Source: Martelella lutilitoris
Lineage (GTDB): Bacteria > Pseudomonadota > Alphaproteobacteria > Rhizobiales > Rhizobiaceae
Assembly (NCBI RefSeq): GCF_016598595.1
Contig: NZ_CP066786.1
Coordinates: 3,185,501-3,249,500 of the forward strand
Length of the DNA stretch: 64,000 nucleotides
Reading direction: 5' to 3'
In this document: one piece after another, positions 36,190 to 44,737 of the stretch
Position numbering within the stretch: the first letter of the stretch is position 1
How the letters are laid out: every line of letters starts with the position of its first letter
The notes under the pieces: generated by a model
Databases searched by the model: none
Told to the model about the DNA's origin: nothing
Seen by the model: only the letters and a program-made list of their open reading frames with translations
Translations under genes and position numbers: made by a program

Positions 36190-37411
36190 CTTGCGGCAAA
36201 AGCGTGGGAGCATACTTCCGGCCATCGATCCAGGCATCCACAGTATCCGCCCACTGCTGCATCATATGCCGGCGCTGCACTTCATACTCGGCCTTGTTAT
36301 AAACGCCGCGCGATGAGCGCCCGTCCTCGTGCGCCAAGCACTTTTCGATCCAATCGCTGTTAAAGCCCAATTCGTTTAGCAGCGTCGACCCGGTGCGCCG
36401 CAGATCGTGCACGGTGAACGGCTCCAGCGGCAACCCCTCCTTCTTGGCCTGTGCGACGACAGCGTAGGTGATACGGTTAAAGGTCGCGCGAGACATGGGA
36501 GCATCAGCGTCGTACCGGGACGGCAAAAGATATCGGGAGTTGCCGGAGCAGGTCTTGAGCGCGATCATGATGTCCAACGTCTGTCGGCACAGGTAGACGT
36601 TGTGCGGCTTCGACCGCTTCATGCGCTCCTTTGGTATCGTCCAGACAGCGTTGTCGAAATCGATCTCGTCCCACACCGCGTCCTGCAACTCGCTCTTTCG
36701 GACCATGGTCAGGAGGAAGAGCTTCATACCGAGGCGGATCGTTGGCAGCGTCGCGACATGCTCGAGTTGCTTGAACATGATGCGGATCTCGGCGGGCGAC
36801 AATGCGCGGTCTTTCGGCGTAAAGGTGGCGATTGAGGCCGGACCGACGTCATCGGCCGGATTAACGACCTTTTCGCCGTGCAGAATTGCATAGCTGTAGA
36901 TCTGCTTCAGGATATCCCGCACATGGATAGCCGTTGCAGGCGCACCTCGTTCGACGATCTTGCCGCAGTGGGCACGCAGGTCATCAGGTGTGATCTCCGT
37001 CAGAAGACGATTGCGCCAGACGGGCATCAGTTCGCGTTCGAAGATGGAGCGCCGCATCGCGCGCGTGCTGTCGGCCATGGTTGCGTTCGTCAGCCACTTC
37101 TCGCCGAACTGACCGAAGCTCTTCGCTTCCTTGATCCGGCGCTTCTCCCGCTGCTTCTCAATGGCAGGAGACCGCCCCTCGGCAATTGCGCGCCGTGCGT
37201 CGATGCATAGCTCGCGAGCCCTGGCGAGCGATATTCCGTCACGGGCATACCTACCGAGATAGACGGTCTCTCGCCTGCCGTTCAGCCGATAGTCGAGCCT
37301 GAACGAGATGGCACCCGATGGCGCGACGCGCACATACATGCCGTCACGATCGGATACCTTGTACATTTTGGCTTTTGGTCTCAAACACTTAAGTGCTGCA
37401 TCGGTCAACAT
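36155..37411 (-). CDS. int: Tyrosine site-specific integrase (P4-like, DUF4102 N-terminus)
   Basis: A 418-residue tyrosine recombinase. The N-terminal arm-binding DUF4102 region (residues 1-90; LTDAALKCLRPKAKMYKVSD) precedes the SAM-like core-binding and catalytic domains. Catalytic residues visible are Arg in TMVRKSELQDA, Lys near WTIPKERMKR, HDLRRTG, the His in CLAHEDG and the Tyr in GVYNKAEY. Its start faces guaA, 295 bp away. P4-type integrases of this build commonly use tRNA or guaA targets. It fits as the ICE integrase. Confidence 0.93.
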   Translation of the reverse strand: MLTDAALKCLRPKAKMYKVSDRDGMYVRVAPSGAISFRLDYRLNGRRETVYLGRYARDGISLARARELCIDARRAIAEGRSPAIEKQREKRRIKEAKSFGQFGEKWLTNATMADSTRAMRRSIFERELMPVWRNRLLTEITPDDLRAHCGKIVERGAPATAIHVRDILKQIYSYAILHGEKVVNPADDVGPASIATFTPKDRALSPAEIRIMFKQLEHVATLPTIRLGMKLFLLTMVRKSELQDAVWDEIDFDNAVWTIPKERMKRSKPHNVYLCRQTLDIMIALKTCSGNSRYLLPSRYDADAPMSRATFNRITYAVVAQAKKEGLPLEPFTVHDLRRTGSTLLNELGFNSDWIEKCLAHEDGRSSRGVYNKAEYEVQRRHMMQQWADTVDAWIDGRKYAPTLLPQAMPLMELDPAL

Positions 37412-37427
37412 TTCGGGCCTCCTAACG

Positions 37428-37541
37428 GAAAAGTACCGTCACGCGGTTTTTGGAGGCCGTCAGCGTCGAAAACACTTTTAATTCAGCGTCTTAGATCAAG
37501 AAAAGTACCGTCACGAGCCTCATTGCTCCTGACGGTACTTT
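37428..37541. repeat. Direct and inverted repeats in the integrase leader
   Basis: GAAAAGTACCGTCACG occurs twice as a direct repeat (37428-37443 and 37500-37515), and TGACGGTACTTT (37530-37541) is the inverted form, making a perfect 12 bp stem with AAAGTACCGTCA (37502-37513) and a 16 base loop. The array lies between int and the guaA end, where arm-type integrase sites, directionality-factor sites or an integrase promoter would be expected. Alternatively the hairpin is a terminator. Confidence 0.55.
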
Positions 37542-37699
37542 CGTTTTTCCGTTTGATCAATGGGGGCGAGGCCCGTCAGCGAGGCTGCCAAACGCGATCT
37601 ATGCCCACCGATAGATGTCGATAGGCATAGAAGGAATTTATTTTTATTTTCAGTCAGTTAGATCGCATTTCAGCGCGAAGTAGGCGGCGTTCGGATGGG

Positions 37700-37730
37700 T
37701 CTGAATCATTCCCACTCGATGGTCCCCGGC
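37700..37730. other. Inferred attachment site at guaA 3' end
   Basis: The last codons of guaA and the stop (TIEWE-stop, on the minus strand) lie here, directly downstream of int. The 3' end of guaA is a recognised insertion hotspot. The exact core cannot be defined because the second direct repeat, expected at the far left end of the element, is not in the window. Confidence 0.5.
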
Positions 37731-39271
37731 GGCTTCGAGGTCACGTCGTAGACGACGCGGTTGATGCCGCGGACTTCGTTGATGATGCGGGTCGCAGCCT
37801 TGCCGAGGAAGTTCATGTCATAATGGTAGAAATCCGCCGTCATGCCATCGACCGAGGTCACGGCGCGCAGTGCACAGACATATTCATAGGTGCGGCCATC
37901 GCCCATCACGCCGACGGTCTGCACCGGCAGAAGCACGGCGAAGGCCTGCCAGATGACGTCGTAGAGGCCGTTTTTGCGGATTTCGTCGAGATAGATCGCG
38001 TCGGCCTCGCGCAGGATGTCGAGCTTTTCCTTCGTCACGCCGCCGGGGCAGCGGATCGCAAGGCCGGGTCCCGGGAAAGGGTGACGGCCGATGAAGCTGT
38101 CGGGCAGGCCGAGCTCCTTGCCGAGCACGCGGACCTCATCCTTGAACAGTTCGCGCAAGGGTTCGACAAGCTGCATGTTCATGCGCTCGGGCAGGCCGCC
38201 GACATTGTGGTGCGACTTGATGGTGACCGAGGGGCCGCCCGAGAAGGACACGCTTTCGATCACATCGGGATAGAGCGTGCCCTGGCCGAGGAAATCGGCG
38301 CCGCCGAGCTTTTTCGCCTCGTCCTCGAAGGTTTCGATGAACAGGCGACCGATGATCTTGCGCTTGGTTTCCGGATCGGCAACGCCCTCAAGCTCGCCAA
38401 CGAAACGGTCGACCGCATCGACATGAATGAGGTGCAGATTGTAGTGCTCGCGGAACATCGCGACCACTTCATTGGCCTCGTTTTTGCGCATCAGCCCGTG
38501 GTCAACGAGGATGCAGGTGAGCTGGTCGCCGACCGCCTCGTGGATCAGGAGTGCGGCAACGGATGAGTCGACGCCGCCGGACAGCGCGCAGATCACGCGT
38601 TTGTCGCCGACCTGATCGCGGATCTTCTGCACCATTTCGGCGCGGTAGGCCGCCATCGACCAGTCGGATTTCAGGCCGACGATCTTGTGCACGAAATTGG
38701 AAAGCAGCCGGCCGCCGTCGGGCGTGTGCACCACTTCCGGGTGGAACATGGTGGTGTAGTAGCGCTTCTCCTCGTTGACGCAGATGGCAAAGGGCGCGTG
38801 CGGCGAGACGCCGATCACCTCGAACCCTTCCGGCGCGCGGGTGACGCGGTCGCCGTGGCTCATCCATACCGGATATTTCTTGCCGACATCCCAGATGCCC
38901 TCGAACAGCGGCGAGGCCTTCAGGATCTCGACATCGGCGCGGCCGAATTCCGCGGCGTGGCCGCCTTCCACGGTTCCGCCGAGCTGCACGCACATGGTCT
39001 GCTGGCCGTAGCAGATGGCGAGGATCGGCACGCCGCTGTCGAACACCGCCTGCGGCGCGCGCGGAGAGCCGTCCCGCGTGACGGAATCCGGCCCACCGGA
39101 GAAGATCACGCCCTTCGGCTTCAGCCGCTCGAACCCCTCCTCGGCCTTCTGGAACGGCACGATCTCGCAGAACACGCCGGTCTCGCGCACGCGACGCGCG
39201 ATCAACTGCGTGACCTGGCTGCCGAAATCGATGATCAGGACGGAATCGGGATGGGAGATGTCTGCGGTCAT
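37706..39271 (-). CDS. guaA: GMP synthase (glutamine-hydrolysing)
   Basis: A 521-residue two-domain enzyme converting XMP to GMP with glutamine and ATP. The glutaminase domain carries the cysteine in AICYGQQTM; the ATP pyrophosphatase domain carries the P-loop SGGVDSSV. The dimerisation domain ends in TIEWE at the C-terminus, which is characteristic. It starts [10 protein letters not shown]. The 3' end is intact despite the neighbouring integrase, as expected when an insertion restores the coding end. It starts 37 bp after the stop of the next gene. Confidence 0.97.
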   Translation of the reverse strand: MTADISHPDSVLIIDFGSQVTQLIARRVRETGVFCEIVPFQKAEEGFERLKPKGVIFSGGPDSVTRDGSPRAPQAVFDSGVPILAICYGQQTMCVQLGGTVEGGHAAEFGRADVEILKASPLFEGIWDVGKKYPVWMSHGDRVTRAPEGFEVIGVSPHAPFAICVNEEKRYYTTMFHPEVVHTPDGGRLLSNFVHKIVGLKSDWSMAAYRAEMVQKIRDQVGDKRVICALSGGVDSSVAALLIHEAVGDQLTCILVDHGLMRKNEANEVVAMFREHYNLHLIHVDAVDRFVGELEGVADPETKRKIIGRLFIETFEDEAKKLGGADFLGQGTLYPDVIESVSFSGGPSVTIKSHHNVGGLPERMNMQLVEPLRELFKDEVRVLGKELGLPDSFIGRHPFPGPGLAIRCPGGVTKEKLDILREADAIYLDEIRKNGLYDVIWQAFAVLLPVQTVGVMGDGRTYEYVCALRAVTSVDGMTADFYHYDMNFLGKAATRIINEVRGINRVVYDVTSKPPGTIEWE

Positions 39272-39308
39272 GGGAGGCCTTCCGCTCGATGAAAGCTAAA
39301 AGCTGCGT

Positions 39309-39938
39309 TTAGAGGGGAATCGCGCCCGTTTCAATGGCGCTTTCCAGCCGATCGACGGCATGGCTGAGTTTTTCATCGATGATATGGAGATATTGCGTCC
39401 AGTCATCGACGTGTTTGGGCTCTTCCCGGCCATCGGAAATGCCTCTGAGGCCGACCAGCGGCACGCCAAAGACCTGACAGGCGCGCAGCAGCGCGAACGT
39501 CTCCATGTCCACCATCTCGGCGTCGATTGCCTCATAGGCCGCGCCCGAGACGATATTGGCGCCCGTCGAGAGGCGCGCGGACGGCAGGCCGGGGATGGTG
39601 AACGGCAGCGGAACTTCGGCCGGGATATCCAGAAACGGCGTCCGGCCTTTCTCGAAACCGAGCGGCGAGGCATCCATGTCGCGAAAGGAGACCGAGGCGG
39701 CCTGATAGATCTCCGTCTGCTCCAGCGTGGCCGAACCGGCCGAACCGAGCGACACGACGAGCGCCGGCAGCCTGCCGGCCGCGGCAGAGATGGTGAGCGC
39801 CTTGGTCAGCGAAATCGCGGCCTCGACCGGGCCAACGCCCGCCATCAGCGGCGAAATCCGCGCCTTCAGCCTTTCGCCATATTCGGCCTCGGCCGCCATC
39901 ACGAAGAGAACGTCCTTTCCGGCAACCCGATCGAGCAT
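39309..39938 (-). CDS. 5'-methylthioadenosine/S-adenosylhomocysteine nucleosidase-like
   Basis: A 209-residue PNP/UDP-family nucleosidase. Landmarks are the N-terminal MAAEAEYGERL, the SLGSAGS oxyanion segment, the nucleoside-binding VDMETFALLRACQVFGVP and the catalytic aspartate in LRGISDG. The family cleaves adenine from MTA or SAH; other members act on purine nucleosides, so the specificity is presumed. The ATG at 39938 immediately follows the stop of the thioesterase gene, forming an operon upstream of guaA. Confidence 0.85.
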   Translation of the reverse strand: MLDRVAGKDVLFVMAAEAEYGERLKARISPLMAGVGPVEAAISLTKALTISAAAGRLPALVVSLGSAGSATLEQTEIYQAASVSFRDMDASPLGFEKGRTPFLDIPAEVPLPFTIPGLPSARLSTGANIVSGAAYEAIDAEMVDMETFALLRACQVFGVPLVGLRGISDGREEPKHVDDWTQYLHIIDEKLSHAVDRLESAIETGAIPL

Positions 39939-40391
39939 CTACCCCTGGAACCCTTCCCGGTCGCGCACGACCATGCATGTGCCGGACATGGAGGCGATCA
40001 GCTTCGCCGGACCGTCCTCGCCGATCGCATAACCGCGCCCGTCGGTGACGATGATGTTTGTGCCGGGCTTCGTCACCTCGCCGCGAAACAGGAACCGCCC
40101 GGCGCGCCCCGGCGACAGGAGGTTGACCTTGAACTCGATGGTGAGCAGCGAGGCATCGGTGTCGACCATCGTATAGGCGGCATAGGTGCAGGCGGTCTCG
40201 AGCCCCGTCGCGATCACGCCCGCATGGAGAATGCCGTGCTGCTGCGTCAGTTTCTGATCGAACGGCAGCTCGATTTCCACCACGCCGTGGCTGATGCGGG
40301 TCAGCTCCGCCCCGAGCATCTCCATCGCGCCCTGGCTTGCAAAACTGTTCATGATCCGGGCGTGAAAATCGCCGTGCTCGAAATTCGCCAT
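39939..40391 (-). CDS. PaaI-type hotdog thioesterase
   Basis: A 150-residue hotdog-fold protein. The signature is QHGILHAGVIATGLETACTYAA (residues about 52-73) and the EFKVNLL strand. It likely hydrolyses an acyl- or aryl-CoA. Relative to the 10195-10671 protein on the element it shares the HAG and EFK-NLL blocks. Its stop abuts the nucleosidase start, so they are cotranscribed. Confidence 0.85.
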   Translation of the reverse strand: MANFEHGDFHARIMNSFASQGAMEMLGAELTRISHGVVEIELPFDQKLTQQHGILHAGVIATGLETACTYAAYTMVDTDASLLTIEFKVNLLSPGRAGRFLFRGEVTKPGTNIIVTDGRGYAIGEDGPAKLIASMSGTCMVVRDREGFQG

Positions 40392-40452
40392 GCCTCACCT
40401 CGTCTTGCGCCAAAGATTGGCACGGTCGCCTATTCCCAACAAGCGGGAAAGA

Positions 40453-40908
40453 TCAATTGAGGTAAACGATCGAGGCGTTGAGCAGCGTGGCGAAGGCGAC
40501 CCAGGCCGCATAGGGCACGAAGAGCACGGCCGAAGGCCGGTCCTTGCCCCAGGTGCGGGCGATGAACAGAAGGATGCCGGCAAGGAGCGCGACCACGACC
40601 ACGAGCGCCGCGGCCGGCATTTCCATGCCGAAGAAGAGCGGCGACCAGGCAAGGTTCAACACCAGAAGCGCCGACCAGAGCGTCAGCGCGCCGGAGGTTT
40701 GCGGCCGGGCGATGAAAAGCCGCGCGCCGGCCCAGCCGATCAGCACATAGAGCAGGCTCCAGGCGGGCGCGAAGACCCAGTTCGGCGGATTGAAGGGCGG
40801 CTTGGCGAGCGACTGGTACCATTCGCCCGGCACATTGACGATACCGACAATGAAACCCGCAATGACGACACCGACGATGAAGACGGCATGGATAAGAATG
40901 TTTTTCAT
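40453..40908 (-). CDS. tspO: TspO/MBR-family membrane protein
   Basis: A 151-residue TspO protein with five hydrophobic helices. The conserved WYQSLAKPPFNPPNWVFAP (residues about 30-48) and NLAWSPLFFG are diagnostic. TspO binds tetrapyrroles and related ligands and modulates stress or pigment responses in alphaproteobacteria. It lies between the thioesterase-nucleosidase pair (61 bp) and the iron operon (43 bp), and may have its own promoter. Confidence 0.92.
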   Translation of the reverse strand: MKNILIHAVFIVGVVIAGFIVGIVNVPGEWYQSLAKPPFNPPNWVFAPAWSLLYVLIGWAGARLFIARPQTSGALTLWSALLVLNLAWSPLFFGMEMPAAALVVVVALLAGILLFIARTWGKDRPSAVLFVPYAAWVAFATLLNASIVYLN

Positions 40909-40951
40909 GGCGAGACCGATCTAGCGCGCGAAACCCTGTTGTCCAGTCGAC

Positions 40952-42043
40952 CTATTCATTCAGGCGCTGGATATGCTGATCGAAAGCGACATCATGATGG
41001 CGGCCCTTGAACGACCCGCCATAGGTGCCGACGGCAAAGCCATGGTCTGCCGCCGCAATGCCCGCCGCATCGGCAAGAACGCGCGAAGAGCGCATCTGAC
41101 CGGTCGCCTCGTCAACGCTTGCCACCATCCCCTTGCCCTTCGGAGAGGAAAGGCCGATCAGCCCGTCGCGCGGATTATAGGCGATGGCGCCGACATAATT
41201 GCCAAGCCCGATGGTGATATCGTCCGGCAGTTCGGCAAAGGTGAGCGCCTCGCCGGGGGAAAATCGGCCGACGAGCGGCGGCAGCGCATTGCGCGGGCCT
41301 TCATACTGGCAGGCGAACCACACGCGTCCCTTTTCGCCGATTGCCAGATGCCGTGTCGAAAGCTGGCGAAGATCGGCCGGCAGCGCATGTTTTTCGACAA
41401 GCGTGCCGGACGCCGCATCGATCAGGGCCAGCGACGGCTCCATATGGTCGAGATTGAGCTTGGTGCGGCCGAAATCCGGATGGGTCTCGATGCCGCCATT
41501 GGCCGCCACCAGAAAGCGCCCGTCCGGCGAGACCGCCAGATCATGCGGGCCGATGCCATAGGTCGGATATTCGCCGATCCTGAGATAGCCATCGCGGCGA
41601 TCATAGATGCCGATCACGCCGCAACGGTTTTCGAAATCATTCTCGCTGGCATAGAGAAACCGGCCATCCGGCGAAAACGCCCCGTGGCCGTAGAAATGCC
41701 GGTCGGCAACGGAATTGATGAGGAACTGCCCGCCGCTGCCATCCGGTGAAAACACCAGGATGAAGGTGCCGGGCCGGCGGGCGAAGGCCGCGACCTCACC
41801 CGTTGCGGGCGACGCGGCGAGACCGTGGATGCGGTCGGGCAGTTCGATCTCGGCGATGAAATCACCCGCCTCGCTCATCAGCGCCAGCGCGAAACTGCGG
41901 TCGGGCCTGCGGATGCCGGTGGCATAGACCGCGTCGGCGCGCGACAGAGCGAAGGCGGAGGCCGGTGCGAGACCCGCCAGAAAGGCGGCACCCGCCGCCT
42001 TGACGAAACTTCGACGGTCAAGGAGCGGCGAGCGCATGAACAT
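40952..42043 (-). CDS. DUF1513 domain protein, Tat-exported
   Basis: A 363-residue beta-propeller-like DUF1513 protein. The N-terminus carries a twin-arginine signal, DRRSFVKAAG followed by a hydrophobic stretch ending AFA, so it is folded before export to the periplasm. DUF1513 genes are regularly coupled to imelysin and DUF1111 genes in iron-acquisition loci. The ATG overlaps the imelysin stop (TGATG). Its propeller could bind a ligand or metal. Confidence 0.88.
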   Translation of the reverse strand: MFMRSPLLDRRSFVKAAGAAFLAGLAPASAFALSRADAVYATGIRRPDRSFALALMSEAGDFIAEIELPDRIHGLAASPATGEVAAFARRPGTFILVFSPDGSGGQFLINSVADRHFYGHGAFSPDGRFLYASENDFENRCGVIGIYDRRDGYLRIGEYPTYGIGPHDLAVSPDGRFLVAANGGIETHPDFGRTKLNLDHMEPSLALIDAASGTLVEKHALPADLRQLSTRHLAIGEKGRVWFACQYEGPRNALPPLVGRFSPGEALTFAELPDDITIGLGNYVGAIAYNPRDGLIGLSSPKGKGMVASVDEATGQMRSSRVLADAAGIAAADHGFAVGTYGGSFKGRHHDVAFDQHIQRLNE

Positions 42044-43131
42044 CAATCCCCGTCGGAGAAGGAAAAGCCCGCGCCAAGTCCGATCGCGCCGCCATAGCGG
42101 TCGTTGAGCCTCAGGATCAGGTCCTTGGTGTTGATCAGCAGGTAATCGAGCTTGGCACGCTGGTCGGAATCCGACAGCACGACCTCGATATCCGGGTTCA
42201 TGTTGCCGACCACGCCCTCGACCGAGGAGAACAGGAAGTTGATGGAAGAGACGATGGAGCGCACGTCTTCATCGAGCAGATCAACCATCTCCGATTCGTT
42301 CAGGAGCGCCTGCAGTCCCTCCAGGTTGGCGAGAATCGACGGCCAGGTGTTTTCCGAGCGCCAGTAGATCGCGCGGGTGGGAATATTCGGGCCCTCCTCG
42401 CCGCGATAGAAATACTCGATCCGATAGTCGCGCACGGTTTCCATGCCGTGCACCAGCACGCCGAGCAGCGCCGTCAGCGCCTCGTCATTCGTGCGGAACA
42501 GCGGGTTGTCAGGCCCCGGTTTCTTCCAGTGGGCAGCGACCCCATCGGGCGCATCCCACTCTTCCGCCAGTTCGCCGGCAATCGTGTCGATGTTCTCCGC
42601 AATCGCAGCGCCATAGCGGCAGCGATAGCTCTCCGGCGCATCGAACATCGTCTCGTATTGCGTGCCGAACAGCACGAATTCGAGCGCCAGCAATCCCTGC
42701 ATGGCGACGCTCTTTTCCGGCAGGTAATCGGGACCGGTGGCGGTTTCATCCTCTTCGATGATGGCCGCCTGGACTTGCTTGAGCCCGATGCTCTTGCGGT
42801 CGGGGTAGAAGAGAATACGCTCGAACCGGTGGTCGTCGATAACCGGGCCGGTGCGCACGATCTCGATATGCGACCATGCGCTGACCAGTTCGTCAAAAGC
42901 CGCCTCAGCCTCCCCATAGGTCGCCTCGTCCGGCGTGGCGCAGAAGGCGCCCATTGCCGAGGCCATGGCGCCGGAGGCTTCTTCGAAGGCGTGATAGCCG
43001 GGACGGATAAAACCGTCGACGGCCTTTTCCAATACCATCGGCACGGCGTCCTCGTTCATGGCCCGCGCACTGCCGGTTCCCAGCGGCAAGGCAAGAAGGA
43101 CGGCGAAGGCGGTTCCGGCAAGATGTCTCAC
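42043..43131 (-). CDS. Imelysin-family periplasmic protein (second paralogue)
   Basis: A 362-residue imelysin/peptidase-M75-like protein with an N-terminal signal peptide (ending ARA before MNEDAV). I place the start at GTG 43131 because GGAG lies five bases ahead; the frame is open beyond it into the upstream gene. The usual GxHxxE metal motif is replaced by GLLALEF near residue 140, so the histidine ligand is lost, as in the short imelysin branch. It is flanked by DUF1513 (downstream) and DUF1111 (upstream). Confidence 0.87.
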   Translation of the reverse strand: MRHLAGTAFAVLLALPLGTGSARAMNEDAVPMVLEKAVDGFIRPGYHAFEEASGAMASAMGAFCATPDEATYGEAEAAFDELVSAWSHIEIVRTGPVIDDHRFERILFYPDRKSIGLKQVQAAIIEEDETATGPDYLPEKSVAMQGLLALEFVLFGTQYETMFDAPESYRCRYGAAIAENIDTIAGELAEEWDAPDGVAAHWKKPGPDNPLFRTNDEALTALLGVLVHGMETVRDYRIEYFYRGEEGPNIPTRAIYWRSENTWPSILANLEGLQALLNESEMVDLLDEDVRSIVSSINFLFSSVEGVVGNMNPDIEVVLSDSDQRAKLDYLLINTKDLILRLNDRYGGAIGLGAGFSFSDGD

Positions 43132-43145
43132 AACAACTCCATGTC

Positions 43146-44675
43146 TCAAAGCGATTCCAGGAATGTGATCAGTGCGTCTCGGTCCTCTTTCGAGGCATTG
43201 GCGAAATTGTCGCGCGCATCCTGCGCCTCGCCGCCATGCCACAGGATCGCCTCGGTGCGGTCGCGCGCCCGGCCGTCATGCAGGAAGAAGGAGTGGCCGC
43301 TGACAACCTCCGTCAGCCCCGTGCCCCAGAGCGGTGCGGTGCGCCATTCATAGCCATCGGCGACACCCACCTGCTGGTGATCGGCAAGCCCCTCGCCCAT
43401 GTCATGCAGCAGGAAATCGGAATAGGGCCAGATCAGCTGGAAGCGATGGGCCGCGTTTTCCGCATCGCGGCTGGTGACGTATTTCGGCGTATGGCAGGCG
43501 GTGCAGCCGGCCTCGTAGAACACCTGCTTGCCGCGCAGAACCTCGGGATCGTCGACATCGCGGCGGGCGGGCACGGCGAGGTTTTCGGAATAGAAAGTAA
43601 CGAGTTCCATCACCGGATCGGGCGCCTCGCTGTCGCCAAGCCGCGCCTGGGCGCCGTGCGGCATTGCCAGGCAGTCGGCCTCCGTCTCGGAGCAATCGCC
43701 CCAATGGTTCGGCGCGTCCGGCGAGGAAATGCCGATATCGCCGGAAAAGGCGCCGGAGGACTGGTCGCGCACGCTGGCATTCTGCGCCTTCCAGCCGAAG
43801 CGGCCGAGCTTGACCTCGCCGGTCCTGTGATCGCTGACGATCGCCGGACGACCGGAAATGCCGTCGCCGTCCGCGTCATCGGGATCGGCCTGAGACAGGA
43901 TATCCGCCGGATGGATCGCCTGGATCAGCCCCATGCCGATCATCTGGTTGGCAATGCGCGGCGAAAGCGTCGTGTCCTCGCCCATCGGGCCATAGGCCAG
44001 ATCGGTCACGCTATAGGTCGGCTCGCGGAGCGAAACGACCGTGCCGTCGCCGAGCGTCACCGGCTTTTCCGAATAATCGATCTTCATATGACCTTCGGCG
44101 GAAAGGCCCGGCACGGCGAAATCCTGGAACTGGCCGCCATAGACTTCGTCAGGAAAATTGATGGTCTCGTAACTATCGATGCGCGCCTGCTCCTCCGGCG
44201 TGCGGGCGGGCCGCGCGAGGCGCAGGAACATCGAGGTGGCATCGCTGTCGCCTTCCGGCGGATGGCCGCGCCCGTCCTTCAAATGGCAGCTCTGGCAGGA
44301 GCGCGCGTTGAACAGCGGGCCGAGCCCGTCGGAGGCCTGCGTCGAAGACGGCGAGGAAACCCAGAACTTGCGGAACAGCGCATTGCCGAGCTTGAAGGTC
44401 TCTTCCTCGGCGAAGGTGATATTGGCGGAGGATTTGGAAAACACATCGCGGTTGACTGTGGCTTTGGTGGTCGCCGCCCCGCCCTGCATGGTCTCGAAGC
44501 GTTCGGCCTTGGAGAAGTCATCGGTCGGCTCGGTGACCTTTTCCACACGGGCCTTGTCCTTGGCATCGAGATCATCGCGCGTTTCAGGCAGCGGCCAGTC
44601 CTGGGCCAGTGCCGCAAAACCGAACAAGGCGGCAAGCGCCGCCAGAGGAAGAGTTCTCGAATACCGTATCGTCAT
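43146..44675 (-). CDS. Di-haem oxidoreductase family protein (DUF1111)
   Basis: A 509-residue exported protein with a signal peptide (residues 1-25, ending LAQ) and two c-type haem motifs: CQSCH near residue 130 and CTACH near residue 395. This is the 'thiol oxidoreductase' DUF1111 family found with imelysins; it probably oxidises a periplasmic substrate or iron with electrons passed to cytochrome c. It starts 62 bp after the first imelysin gene, which a hairpin separates, and precedes the second imelysin by 14 bp. Confidence 0.9.
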   Translation of the reverse strand: MTIRYSRTLPLAALAALFGFAALAQDWPLPETRDDLDAKDKARVEKVTEPTDDFSKAERFETMQGGAATTKATVNRDVFSKSSANITFAEEETFKLGNALFRKFWVSSPSSTQASDGLGPLFNARSCQSCHLKDGRGHPPEGDSDATSMFLRLARPARTPEEQARIDSYETINFPDEVYGGQFQDFAVPGLSAEGHMKIDYSEKPVTLGDGTVVSLREPTYSVTDLAYGPMGEDTTLSPRIANQMIGMGLIQAIHPADILSQADPDDADGDGISGRPAIVSDHRTGEVKLGRFGWKAQNASVRDQSSGAFSGDIGISSPDAPNHWGDCSETEADCLAMPHGAQARLGDSEAPDPVMELVTFYSENLAVPARRDVDDPEVLRGKQVFYEAGCTACHTPKYVTSRDAENAAHRFQLIWPYSDFLLHDMGEGLADHQQVGVADGYEWRTAPLWGTGLTEVVSGHSFFLHDGRARDRTEAILWHGGEAQDARDNFANASKEDRDALITFLESL

Positions 44676-44699
44676 GGTCTTTCACGTCAAAAGGAGGAC

Positions 44700-44724
44700 G
44701 GGCCCCGCGACATGCGCGGGCCCC
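44700..44724 (-). other. Intercistronic hairpin in the iron operon
   Basis: GC-rich near-perfect inverted repeat GGGCCCCGCG / CGCGGGCCCC (one mismatch) with a five base loop, between the first imelysin stop and the DUF1111 start. It could stabilise or partly terminate the upstream imelysin message, raising its level relative to downstream genes. Confidence 0.55.
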
Positions 44725-44737
44725 GCCATTGCTATTC

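Noticed and set aside
37502..37541. Perfect 12 bp hairpin read only as a terminator
   Set aside because: The stem sequence is also present as a third direct copy at 37428, which fits protein-binding sites better; a terminator role is possible but not claimed.
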